A stretch of 64,000 nt of DNA. Source: Proteobacteria bacterium SG_bin4. Lineage in GTDB: Bacteria; Pseudomonadota; Gammaproteobacteria; Burkholderiales; Nitrosomonadaceae. Under the pieces are notes generated by a model. The model did not search any database and was not told the DNA's origin. It saw nothing but the letters and a program-made list of their open reading frames with translations. A program made the position numbers and the translations under genes. The first letter of the stretch is position 1; the number at the start of each line of letters is the position of its first letter. Positions 44,169-52,736 of this stretch are shown piece by piece. The DNA lies in the NCBI GenBank assembly GCA_002083395.1, contig LWDH01000056.1:1-64000 (forward strand), written 5' to 3'.

Positions 44169-46139
44169 CTAACCTTGCAATAATTTAATTTCCGCAGCCG
44201 CTAGATTTTCTTGCGTTCCTCTCAGCACAATCACGTCGCCAGACTCCAGCCGCGTTTCATCCGTCGGCAGCAGTCCACGGATATTGCGTCTCCGCACCGC
44301 AGTCACTTCCACGGCAAGATCGATATCCTTTAAAGTCTTGTTGATGGCTGCGGCATCCGGCGGTATCGTAATGGTTAACAACCGCGGAGAATTTTTTTCG
44401 TTGCTGTCTTCCATTTCATCCGAACCATAATAAAATCCGCGCAGCAGGCTGTAGCGTTGTTCCCGGATTTCCCGTATCCGGCGCAAGATGCGCACGGAGG
44501 ATACATCAACAAACATCAGCGCGTGCGAAGCCAGCATCAAACTGCCTTCCATGATCTCGGCAACAACTTCGGTTGCGCCTGCTTCTTTCAATAGATCGAT
44601 ATTGGTGTCATCCTGGACTCTGACGACAACCGCCAGATCCGGACGCAATTCGTGCACATGCTTCAGAATTTTCAACGTGGATACGGTATCGGAATAACTC
44701 ACGACAAGCACTTTCGCACGCATGAGGCCTGCCGCGATCAATACTTCGCGCCTCGCTGCATCGCCATACACCACCGACTCACCGGCGCGGGTCGCTTCCT
44801 GAATGCGATACGGATCGAGATCCAGTGCAATAAAAGGGATGCTTTCCTGTTCCAAAATGCGGGAGATGCTTTGACCGCTGCGTCCGTAGCCGCAAATAAT
44901 TACGTGACTTTGCGCCGCCATGGTTTGCGCGGCGATCGAAGTAATCTGCATCGCGCGATGCATCCAATCGGAACTATAAAACCGTTGAATCATCGCATCG
45001 CTATATTCGATGAAAAATGGCGCCAAGAACATCGAAATAACCATTGCAGCCAGCACCGGCTGCAGCACCGAATTTTCAATCAATGCGATTTCATTCGCCT
45101 GCGCTAATAACACAAAACCAAATTCGCCCGCTTGCGCTAAATTAAGCCCGGTTCTGAGCGCAACACTGGCGCTGGCCCCAAACAAGCGCGACAAACCGGC
45201 AACAATCGCGATTTTTAGAACCGTCAATGCCAGCAAGATGACAAACACCCAAACAAAATTCTCCAGGACGACTTGCAAATCCAGCAACATGCCGATGGTG
45301 ACAAAAAACAACCCCAGCAACACATCCCGGAAAGGTTTGATATCGTCTTCCACTTGATAGCGATACTCGGTTTCGGAAATCAGCATACCGGCTAAAAATG
45401 CTCCCAACGCAAGCGACAAACCCGCCATTTGCGTGATCCACGCCAGCCCTAGTGTGATCAGCAACACATTGAGCACAAACAATTCCGAAGACTTTTGCCG
45501 GGCCACCAGGTGAAACCACCGGCGCATCAACTTCTGGCCAATAAAAAAAACAAACATTAAGACAATGATTACTTTCAACATCGCCAGCATCAACATAGCG
45601 GTGAAATCATCCGCTTCCGTATTGGCCTGAATGGCAAGGGCGGGGACGATAATCAGCAACGGGATTACCGCTAGATCCTGCAGCAGCAGAACGCCGATCA
45701 CTTGCTTACCATGCAGCGAATTAAGTTCGGCCCGTTCCGACAGCATCTTGCTCACAATCGCAGTGGACGACATCGCCAAAGCGCCGCCGAGTATCAGCCC
45801 AATACGCCAATCCAAATGGAATATCCACGCAATGGCAATCACCACCGCAATCGTCACAGTGACTTGCGCGGTACCGAAACCGAACACGATGCGCTTCATC
45901 GCGATAAGCTTAGGCAAGCTGAATTCCAAACCGATGCTGAACATCAAAAAAACCACGCCAAACTCAGCCAAATGCCGGGTTTCGTCGTTATCTGCGATCC
46001 ATCCTAACGCATGCGGACCGATCAAAACGCCGGCCAGCAAGTAACCCAGCATCGGCGGCAGGCGCAATAGACGAAACACCACCACTGCCAATACGGCGAC
46101 GGCCAGCAAAATCAGAACGGGTTGCAATGGATCGAACAT
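44169..46139 (-). CDS. CPA2-family monovalent cation:proton antiporter with RCK domains (KefB/KefC-like)
   Basis: A 656-residue protein. The N-terminal 390 residues form a 12-13 helix Na+/H+ exchanger domain; the cytoplasmic part has a TrkA-N (RCK) domain with the NAD-binding motif ICGYGRSGQS near 415 and ALDLDPYR, and a TrkA-C domain (about 570-656). It resembles glutathione-gated K+ efflux systems and YbaL. I chose ATG 46139 over an upstream in-frame start that would lie inside the divergent gshA promoter. Its neighbours gshA-gshB make glutathione, the ligand of KefB/C in other bacteria, but glutathione control is not provable here. Confidence 0.9.
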   Translation of the reverse strand: MFDPLQPVLILLAVAVLAVVVFRLLRLPPMLGYLLAGVLIGPHALGWIADNDETRHLAEFGVVFLMFSIGLEFSLPKLIAMKRIVFGFGTAQVTVTIAVVIAIAWIFHLDWRIGLILGGALAMSSTAIVSKMLSERAELNSLHGKQVIGVLLLQDLAVIPLLIIVPALAIQANTEADDFTAMLMLAMLKVIIVLMFVFFIGQKLMRRWFHLVARQKSSELFVLNVLLITLGLAWITQMAGLSLALGAFLAGMLISETEYRYQVEDDIKPFRDVLLGLFFVTIGMLLDLQVVLENFVWVFVILLALTVLKIAIVAGLSRLFGASASVALRTGLNLAQAGEFGFVLLAQANEIALIENSVLQPVLAAMVISMFLAPFFIEYSDAMIQRFYSSDWMHRAMQITSIAAQTMAAQSHVIICGYGRSGQSISRILEQESIPFIALDLDPYRIQEATRAGESVVYGDAARREVLIAAGLMRAKVLVVSYSDTVSTLKILKHVHELRPDLAVVVRVQDDTNIDLLKEAGATEVVAEIMEGSLMLASHALMFVDVSSVRILRRIREIREQRYSLLRGFYYGSDEMEDSNEKNSPRLLTITIPPDAAAINKTLKDIDLAVEVTAVRRRNIRGLLPTDETRLESGDVIVLRGTQENLAAAEIKLLQG

Positions 46140-46215
46140 GATGAAAACAGTTAATAAGAATAAAGGCGTTAAGATACTGCAGGATCGGGCGGGCCACAAT
46201 CGACACAAAACAAGA

Positions 46216-46224
46216 TGCTATAAT
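46216..46224 (+). promoter_or_regulatory. Extended -10 promoter of gshA
   Basis: TGCTATAAT at 46216-46224 is a perfect extended -10 element, 28 bp before the chosen gshA ATG. No good -35 stands at normal spacing. Its position supports starting gshA at 46252 rather than at the earlier in-frame ATG 46138. Confidence 0.6.
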
Positions 46225-46251
46225 GAAGGCCTATTAATCATCCTGATCACA

Positions 46252-47559
46252 ATGCCGGTACCCCATCTTTCAACCGCACTGCGCGGACCCATCCTGGAAT
46301 TAGAAAATCGCATTATCAAAGCCATGCCAACGATAGAACACTGGCTGCGCAAGAAATGGCGTGAACATGCCATTCCTTTTTATTGCTCGGTTGATTTGCG
46401 CAATAGCGGATTTAAGCTCGCACCTGTTGACACCAATTTATTTCCCGGCGGGTTTAACAATCTCAATCCGGAGTTCTTCCCGCTCTGCGTGCAAGCCATG
46501 ATGAGCGCGATTGAAAAAATCTGCCCGGAAACGCACAGCATTTTATTGATCCCGGAAAACCATACGCGCAATATTTTTTATTTGCAGAATGTCGCTACGC
46601 TGCAAAACATCATGCAACGCGCTGGATTAAACGTGCGTATCGGTACGCTGCTCCCCGAAGTGACAAAGGCCACCGCCTTCGATTTGCCGGATGGTCAATC
46701 AATTACGCTGGAACCGATTGTCCGCAAAGACCATAAGTTGGGAACTGAGAACTTTGATCCTTGCGCCGTGTTGCTCAACAATGATTTATCAAACGGCATT
46801 CCCGACACCCTGCAAGGATTGCAACAAACCGTCATTCCGCCGTTGCATGCCGGCTGGTCAACGCGCAAAAAATCCAATCATTTCGCCGCATACGATCGAA
46901 TAGCCCAGGAGTTTGCCGATTTAATCGGTATTGATCCGTGGCTAATCAACCCGCGTTTCACCTCATGCGGAGAAATCAATTTCATGGAAAAACAAGGGGT
47001 GGAATGCGTAGCCGCAGCGATTGACCGGATTTTGTCCGTCATCCGCAAAAAATATCAACACTACGGTGTCAAAGAAGATCCATTCGTGATCGTCAAAGCA
47101 GATTCCGGCACGTATGGCATGGGCATCATGACGGTTAAAAGCGGCGAAGATATCTATAGCCTCAATCGCAAACAGCGCAACAAGATGGCTGTCGTCAAAG
47201 AAGGCTTGCAAGTGTCGCATGTACTGGTGCAAGAAGGTGTCTATACCTTTGAAACGATTAACCAGGCAGTGGCGGAACCCGTCGTCTACATGATAGACCG
47301 TTATGTCGTCGGCGGCTTTTACCGGGTGCATACCGGTCGTGGCATCGATGAAAACTTGAATGCGCCGGGTATGCATTTTGTACCGCTGGCGTTTGAAACT
47401 TCTTGCCTGGAAGCCGATGCCGCACAGCCCAATATCATCCCGAATCGCTTTTATGCCTACGGTGTGGTCGCGCGTCTCGCGCTACTAGCCGCTGCTCTTG
47501 AACTGGAACAAACCGATCCGGACAGGCATCCCCAACAACCTGCACCCGTGCCGGCATGA
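46252..47559 (+). CDS. gshA: Glutamate-cysteine ligase, proteobacterial (acidithiobacillus-type)
   Basis: A 435-residue enzyme making gamma-glutamylcysteine, the first step of glutathione synthesis. It belongs to the GshA family found in betaproteobacteria and Acidithiobacillus, unrelated in sequence to E. coli GshA. Recognisable pieces are the N-terminal VDLRNSGFKLAPVDTNLFPGGFNNL, which I cite only in part as DLRNSGFKLAPVDTN, and VKADSGTYGMGIMTV near 280. An earlier in-frame ATG at 46138 precedes the promoter and gives a non-conserved tail. Its end overlaps gshB by four bases. Confidence 0.93.
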   Translation: MPVPHLSTALRGPILELENRIIKAMPTIEHWLRKKWREHAIPFYCSVDLRNSGFKLAPVDTNLFPGGFNNLNPEFFPLCVQAMMSAIEKICPETHSILLIPENHTRNIFYLQNVATLQNIMQRAGLNVRIGTLLPEVTKATAFDLPDGQSITLEPIVRKDHKLGTENFDPCAVLLNNDLSNGIPDTLQGLQQTVIPPLHAGWSTRKKSNHFAAYDRIAQEFADLIGIDPWLINPRFTSCGEINFMEKQGVECVAAAIDRILSVIRKKYQHYGVKEDPFVIVKADSGTYGMGIMTVKSGEDIYSLNRKQRNKMAVVKEGLQVSHVLVQEGVYTFETINQAVAEPVVYMIDRYVVGGFYRVHTGRGIDENLNAPGMHFVPLAFETSCLEADAAQPNIIPNRFYAYGVVARLALLAAALELEQTDPDRHPQQPAPVPA

Positions 47560-48521
47560 AACTCGCCTTCATCATTGATCAACTGGATTCGATCAAAACC
47601 GCCAAGGATTCCAGTTATGCAATGATCTGCGAAGCAATTGCCAGGGGATATTCGATTGATGTAATTTACCAGCACGATATCGCGTTGATCAATAATACCG
47701 TAACCGGTTTCTCACGAGCATTAACGTTATCCGACACACCTCAAGCCAATGGTCATTGGTATCACACCGGTGATTTGACGCCAATCCCCTTGCGTGCTTT
47801 TGATGCGGTGTTGATGCGCAAAGACCCGCCTTTCGATCTGGAATATGTATACAGCACCTACTTACTGGAACTAGCGGAAAGTCAGGGAGCGTACGTTATC
47901 AATAGCCCAAAAGCCATCCGTGATCATAATGAAAAACTGGCCATCGCGCAGTTTGCGCAATTCACCGCGCCGACCCTCGTCACCAGCCAGCCGCAGCTAA
48001 TCCGGGAATTTCTTAACGAACATCAGGATATTATTCTAAAACCGCTCGACGGCATGGGCGGCGCCAGCGTATTCCGGGTGCATAGCACCGACCATAATCT
48101 CAGTGTCATCATCGAAACATTAACGCACTATGGCACCCGCACCATCATGGCGCAGCGCTTCATTCCAGAAATTACGCAAGGGGACAAACGCATACTGCTG
48201 ATTGCTGGTGAGGCAGTTCCTTATGCCCTGGCGCGCATCCCCAAACCGGGTGAAACGCGTGGCAATCTGGCCGCCGGCGGTACCGGCGTGGCACAGCCAC
48301 TATCGCAGCGAGACCGGGAAATTGCCGGATCGCTCGGTCCGGAACTCGCCCGGCGCGGCTTGATGCTGGTCGGCCTTGATGTGATTGGCGATTATCTGAC
48401 AGAAATCAATGTCACCAGCCCAACCGGCATGCAGGAAATCACCCGGCAAACCGGATTCGATGTCGCGGCAATGATGATTGATGCGATTGAAACCGCGTTC
48501 AAAGAACGTAGAATTGATTAG
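47556..48521 (+). CDS. gshB: Glutathione synthetase
   Basis: A 321-residue ATP-grasp enzyme that adds glycine to gamma-glutamylcysteine. KPLDGMGGASVFR near 160 is the glycine-rich loop; LMRKDPPFDLEYVYST near 88 and the C-terminal INVTSPTGMQEI motif are characteristic. It is translationally coupled with gshA (ATGA overlap), so both glutathione enzymes are made together. Length is usual. A symmetric hairpin 19 bp after its stop probably terminates the operon. Confidence 0.97.
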   Translation: MKLAFIIDQLDSIKTAKDSSYAMICEAIARGYSIDVIYQHDIALINNTVTGFSRALTLSDTPQANGHWYHTGDLTPIPLRAFDAVLMRKDPPFDLEYVYSTYLLELAESQGAYVINSPKAIRDHNEKLAIAQFAQFTAPTLVTSQPQLIREFLNEHQDIILKPLDGMGGASVFRVHSTDHNLSVIIETLTHYGTRTIMAQRFIPEITQGDKRILLIAGEAVPYALARIPKPGETRGNLAAGGTGVAQPLSQRDREIAGSLGPELARRGLMLVGLDVIGDYLTEINVTSPTGMQEITRQTGFDVAAMMIDAIETAFKERRID

Positions 48522-48539
48522 AAAGGATTGCTGACGCAG

Positions 48540-48568
48540 TAAGCCCGGCATCAACGATGCAGGGCTTA
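48540..48568. terminator. Hairpin between convergent gshB and pABA synthase genes
   Basis: TAAGCCC pairs with GGGCTTA and, inside it, GCATC pairs with GATGC around AAC, giving a 12-bp stem with one mismatch. T-rich tracts on either side are weak, so it may act as a modest bidirectional terminator. Confidence 0.5.
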
Positions 48569-48593
48569 TTAAAATTGCGGAAGTATTGCTTGT

Positions 48594-49337
48594 TTAGTGA
48601 ATCGTTGCAGCAGTTTTTTCTTCGCAAATCAGATTGCTGCAATAGGTTTCATGGATACCGTCGAGAAAGCCCCACAGCGCATCGCAAGCTTCTTGGGTTG
48701 CGGCCAGCACTTCGGCTTGTTTTTCCGGGGTATCGGCAAAGCGTTCTATGATTGCCCATTCGGCTTGCGAGTGATAAATATCGGCTTTTTGGTGAACCGA
48801 GAAAAACTCGTAATCATCCGCATTCGTCATGCCATAGAATTTTGCCAGTCCATCGATTTTCACGGCAGCGATATCGGGCACTTGCGATTCAAACGCGTGC
48901 AATGCGGCCAATCCGGCATAAAACGGGCGATTCAGGCAAATATCGCGGAATGTATTGACCAGATTCTCGGTGGACGGCAATGCCGCTGTATTGGCCAGGA
49001 TTTTATCGTTCGCACCCAGTGCAAACGCAAAATTCTTCCATAACGCCGGGTGATTTTTCTCGCCATGCTCTTCATCGATCAGATTGCGTAATACTTCCTG
49101 GCGCACGCTGATGTCACCGCTGTTGGTTTCAGAGTGAATATGTGGGGTGTTGAAATGCACCGCGCTTAAATAAGTCGGTTCAGCCAGCACATTGTAAAAA
49201 TACTGTTCGGCATAGTGACGCAATTGTTCCTTGGTCAGTTTGCCTTCGGTCCAAGCCATATAAAAAGGATGTTTGAGTAAATGTTTTTCGTTGATGATGG
49301 CGCTGATTTTTTGTTTGAGCAGGGTATTGGTTGTCAT
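48594..49337 (-). CDS. CADD-type para-aminobenzoate synthase (self-sacrificing diiron oxygenase)
   Basis: A 247-residue all-helical protein related to Chlamydia CADD and PqqC. CADD and the N. europaea homologue NE1434 make p-aminobenzoate for folate without PabA/B/C. The residues of CADD all map at conserved spacing: metal ligands Glu89, His96, Glu150, His182, Asp186 and His189; the sacrificial tyrosines at Tyr26 and Tyr42; and Lys160. ATG 49337 has AAGGAG upstream. It is 70 bp after metE on the same strand, so methionine and folate synthesis may be co-transcribed. Activity is inferred from homology; alternative names include haem-oxygenase-like or PqqC-like protein. Confidence 0.88.
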   Translation of the reverse strand: MTTNTLLKQKISAIINEKHLLKHPFYMAWTEGKLTKEQLRHYAEQYFYNVLAEPTYLSAVHFNTPHIHSETNSGDISVRQEVLRNLIDEEHGEKNHPALWKNFAFALGANDKILANTAALPSTENLVNTFRDICLNRPFYAGLAALHAFESQVPDIAAVKIDGLAKFYGMTNADDYEFFSVHQKADIYHSQAEWAIIERFADTPEKQAEVLAATQEACDALWGFLDGIHETYCSNLICEEKTAATIH

Positions 49338-49407
49338 GTTTACTCCTTTTAAACCGTGATGGATAAAGTGTTGCATATCATCGCTAAATAACACCGGCAA
49401 GTCAAAT

Positions 49408-51705
49408 TTAGCTGGCAGCCGCGCGGCTCAATTGATTGGCAAGCTGCCGGCTGGCGGTGATCATGTTGCTGAGCGCCGGTTTCACTTCTTCCCAGGTCCG
49501 GGTTTTCAGTCCGCAATCCGGGTTCACCCAGAGCCGTTCGGATGGAATCCGCTGCGCAGCCTTTTTCAGTAACTGCACGATCGAATCGACCGATGGGATA
49601 TTGGGCGAATGAATATCGTACACGCCCGGCCCGATTTCGTTCGGATATTGGAAGCGGTCGAAAGCATCGAGCAATTCCATCGCTGAACGGGAAGTTTCAA
49701 TGGTAATGACATCCGCGTCCATGCGTGCAATCGCTTCAATGATGTCATTAAATTCAGAATAACACATATGCGTGTGAATTTGGGTTTGGTCGGCAACGCC
49801 GTTGGCAGCGATGCGAAACGCCCGAATCGCCCAATCCAGATAATTATTCCACTGCGATTTCCGCAGCGGCAGGCCCTCCCGCAACGCTGCTTCGTCGATT
49901 TGAATCATGCGGATACCGGCTTGTTCCAGCGCCAGTACTTCATCGCGTATCGCCAATGCCAATTGCAAGCAGGTCTCCGACCGCGGCTGATCGTCGCGCA
50001 CAAACGACCAGTTCAGCATCGTCACCGGGCCTGTCAGCATGCCTTTCATCGGCTTACTGGTTAAGGATTGCGCGTATTGAATCCATTCGGTGGTAATCGG
50101 CTGGCCATGCGACACATCGCCAAAAATAACCGGCGGTTTGACGCAACGCGAACCGTACGATTGCACCCAGCCGAACTGGGTAAACGCGAAACCGTCCAGA
50201 TGCTCGCCGAAATATTCCACCATATCATTGCGTTCAGGCTCGCCGTGCACCAGCACATCCAATCCCAACGTTTCCTGCTCGCGCACACAGCGTTCGATCT
50301 CCTGTTGCATGGCTTGGCGGTAATCCCCATCCGTCAACTGACCGGCGCGATAATCCCGGCGTGTTTGCCGGATTTGCTGCGTCTGCGGAAACGAGCCGAT
50401 GGTCGTGGTCGGAAACAGCGGCAAGCGGAATCGATTGTGCTGCACGATGGCACGTTGCGCATACGGCGAACGGCGATTACCCAGCGCATTGGTGATTTGC
50501 TGCAAACGCGCCTTGACCCGCGGTTGATGCACGCGATTGGATAACTTACGGCTGGAAATTGCAGTCTGATTGTCCCGCAACATGTCTGAAACGCTTTCCC
50601 GGCCATGATTGAGCGCTGTTGCCAATACCACCACTTCATCCAGTTTTTGCACTGCAAACGCCAGCCACGAATGAATCTCACGATCCAGCTTGGTCTCGCT
50701 TGCGGCATCGACCGGCACGTGCAACAACGAACACGACGGCGCCAGCCACAACCGGTCTTGCAACCGGGCATGCACCGGTTCGAGCCAATCGAGCGTCGCG
50801 GTCATATCGGTTCTCCAGATATTGCGGCCATTCACAACACCCAGCGACAGAATTTTATGAACCGGCAACCAATCGATCACTTTGGCGATTTCATCCGGCG
50901 CGCTGACGGCATCCAGATGCAAGCCTGCAACCGGTAGTTCACACGCCAGTTGCAAATTGTCTTGCAGTTGCCCGAAATAGGTCGCCAGCAACAGTTTCAC
51001 CGGCGTCGTTTGCAGTTGATAATACGTTTGCCGCAACGCATGTTTCCATGATTCCGATAACTCCATAACCAACACCGGCTCGTCGATTTGCACCCAGTCG
51101 ATACCGGCGTTCTTGAGTTCGTTCAACAATTGCGCATAAACCGCCAGCAACGCGCCGAGCAACTCGAGTTTTTCGCTGCCATCTCTGGATTTACCCAACC
51201 ACAAATAGCTGACCGGCCCCAGAATCACCGGCCTGACCTGAGGATGAATGCGCTGCGCCTGCCGGATCTGGTCGAGCAAGCGGCTGGCATTCAAAGAAAA
51301 GCGCGTATCGCTGGCAAACTCCGGCACGATGTAATGATAATTGGTATCGAACCATTTCGTCATTTCACCGGCGTGAACGCAACCGCAAGCCGATTTGTCG
51401 GCAGGCGAACGGCCCCTGGCGACGCGGAAATAACTGTCCAACTCGCTGCCCGCCAAGGTGCTGACCCGTTCGGGGATGTTACCGAGCATGAAGCTGGTAT
51501 CCAGCACGTGATCGTATAATGAAAAATCCCCGGCCGGGATCCAATCCAGTTGCGATTGATTCTGCCAATGCTGCTTCTGCAGCGTATCCGCCGTTTCCAA
51601 TAATGCGAGCTCGGTTTGCTCGCCTTTCCAGTATTTTTCCAACGCGAATTTTAGTTCCCGACCCCTGCCAATACGCGGAAATCCAAGATTATGTGTCGTT
51701 ACCAT
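49408..51705 (-). CDS. metE: Cobalamin-independent methionine synthase
   Basis: A 765-residue enzyme transferring a methyl group from 5-methyltetrahydropteroyltriglutamate to homocysteine. The N-terminus THNLGFPRIGRGRELKFALE binds folate; the catalytic zinc ligands are His and Cys in THMCYSEF, a later Glu and the Cys of WVNPDCGLKTR. Length is close to E. coli MetE. It is divergent from metR, the expected activator, with a 104-bp control region between. It is followed by the pABA synthase gene, which links folate supply with folate-dependent methylation. Confidence 0.97.
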   Translation of the reverse strand: MVTTHNLGFPRIGRGRELKFALEKYWKGEQTELALLETADTLQKQHWQNQSQLDWIPAGDFSLYDHVLDTSFMLGNIPERVSTLAGSELDSYFRVARGRSPADKSACGCVHAGEMTKWFDTNYHYIVPEFASDTRFSLNASRLLDQIRQAQRIHPQVRPVILGPVSYLWLGKSRDGSEKLELLGALLAVYAQLLNELKNAGIDWVQIDEPVLVMELSESWKHALRQTYYQLQTTPVKLLLATYFGQLQDNLQLACELPVAGLHLDAVSAPDEIAKVIDWLPVHKILSLGVVNGRNIWRTDMTATLDWLEPVHARLQDRLWLAPSCSLLHVPVDAASETKLDREIHSWLAFAVQKLDEVVVLATALNHGRESVSDMLRDNQTAISSRKLSNRVHQPRVKARLQQITNALGNRRSPYAQRAIVQHNRFRLPLFPTTTIGSFPQTQQIRQTRRDYRAGQLTDGDYRQAMQQEIERCVREQETLGLDVLVHGEPERNDMVEYFGEHLDGFAFTQFGWVQSYGSRCVKPPVIFGDVSHGQPITTEWIQYAQSLTSKPMKGMLTGPVTMLNWSFVRDDQPRSETCLQLALAIRDEVLALEQAGIRMIQIDEAALREGLPLRKSQWNNYLDWAIRAFRIAANGVADQTQIHTHMCYSEFNDIIEAIARMDADVITIETSRSAMELLDAFDRFQYPNEIGPGVYDIHSPNIPSVDSIVQLLKKAAQRIPSERLWVNPDCGLKTRTWEEVKPALSNMITASRQLANQLSRAAAS

Positions 51706-51715
51706 TATTTCATCA

Positions 51716-51806
51716 CCCTTCGAATCTATTGAAAGTGGCGCTATTGTACGAAGGGCAATTAATAAAAAATAATGATAAGATTTAACTTTTTAATGAGTTT
51801 TTCTCA
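51716..51806. promoter_or_regulatory. Control region of metE/metR with MetR-like boxes
   Basis: TGAGTTTTTCTCA (51794-51806) is a perfect inverted repeat with five-base spacer, close to the MetR consensus TGAA-N5-TTCA; it ends three bases before the metR ATG. A second dyad, CTTCGAATCTATTGAAAG (51719-51736), lies nearer metE. CCCTTCG (51716-51722) and CGAAGGG (51749-51755) also form an inverted pair. MetR autoregulation and metE activation from these sites is an inference. Confidence 0.45.
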
Positions 51807-51809
51807 TAC

Positions 51810-52727
51810 ATGATCGAACACAGCCATCTCAAAATCATCCAAGCGCTGCATGCCAATGGTACCTTGACAGAAGCCGCCAATGCGTTGTGCCTGAGCCAAC
51901 CGGCGTTATCGCACCAAATTAGTTATCTGGAAAAAAAACTCGGCGTCAAGTTGTGGGAGCGCGAAGGCCGGAATTTACGCCTGACTCAGGCGGGGTTGCT
52001 GCTATTGGAAACCGCCAATCAGGTGCTGCCGGTCTTGTCACAAACCGAAAAAACCCTTGAAGCCTACCGCGAAGGCCGGCAAGGCATTTTGCGTATCGGC
52101 GTGGAATGCTACCCCTGCTTTGAATGGCTCACCGGCATGATCGGCCAGTACATGCGGCAAATGCCCGGCATCGACGTCGACATCGTGCAGAAATTTCAAT
52201 TTTCCGGTCTGGAAGGCTTGCTGAATCACCACATCGACGTGTTGATCACACCCGACTTGGTGCGAAAAGACAACATCGCGTACGAAATCCTCGCGGAGTA
52301 TCAGTTAGTTCTATTGGTAGCGCCCGATCATCCCCTGGCGGATTTACCGCAAATCACGCCGGAGCTTTTGAGCAAGGAAACGCTGCTGACCTTTCCGGTG
52401 CCGCTGGAACGGCTCGATATCCTCACGCATTTCCTCACCCCCGCGCACCTCGAACCAGCGCAACTGAAACCCATAGAATCACTCGAAATCATGCTGCAAA
52501 TGACCGCCCTCAACCGCGGCGTGTGCGTCCTGCCGGAATGGCTTGCCGACCTCAAAAACAAAGACTTGAATCTCAAAAAAATCCAAATCGGCGACCAAGG
52601 GCTTTATCAGAAATTGTATTTGGCGCTGCGGGAAGCGGATAAAGAAGTGATTTATATTCGACAGTTTATTGGAGTGGGGCGCAAAACGGCTGAAAATTCT
52701 TTGCTTCAACTTATCGAGCAAACATAA
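51810..52727 (+). CDS. metR: LysR-family transcriptional activator MetR
   Basis: A 305-residue LysR-type regulator. The N-terminal helix-turn-helix (LTEAANALCLSQPALSHQI near 17-35) binds DNA and the C-terminal domain (about 90-290) senses homocysteine in characterised MetR proteins. MetR is indicated by divergent orientation to metE and by the N-terminus IEHSHLKIIQALHANG. There is no clear Shine-Dalgarno sequence before the ATG, where a MetR-like palindrome sits instead. It likely activates metE and represses itself. Confidence 0.93.
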   Translation: MIEHSHLKIIQALHANGTLTEAANALCLSQPALSHQISYLEKKLGVKLWEREGRNLRLTQAGLLLLETANQVLPVLSQTEKTLEAYREGRQGILRIGVECYPCFEWLTGMIGQYMRQMPGIDVDIVQKFQFSGLEGLLNHHIDVLITPDLVRKDNIAYEILAEYQLVLLVAPDHPLADLPQITPELLSKETLLTFPVPLERLDILTHFLTPAHLEPAQLKPIESLEIMLQMTALNRGVCVLPEWLADLKNKDLNLKKIQIGDQGLYQKLYLALREADKEVIYIRQFIGVGRKTAENSLLQLIEQT

Positions 52728-52736
52728 AACACACCG

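Noticed and set aside
44652..46044. Open frames antisense to the CPA2 antiporter gene
   Set aside because: They lie opposite strongly predicted membrane helices and RCK domain sequence; the coding sense strand explains the base pattern.
50068..50544. 158-codon open frame on the plus strand inside metE
   Set aside because: It is fully antisense to conserved metE sequence and has shadow-like composition rich in Arg, His and Gln.
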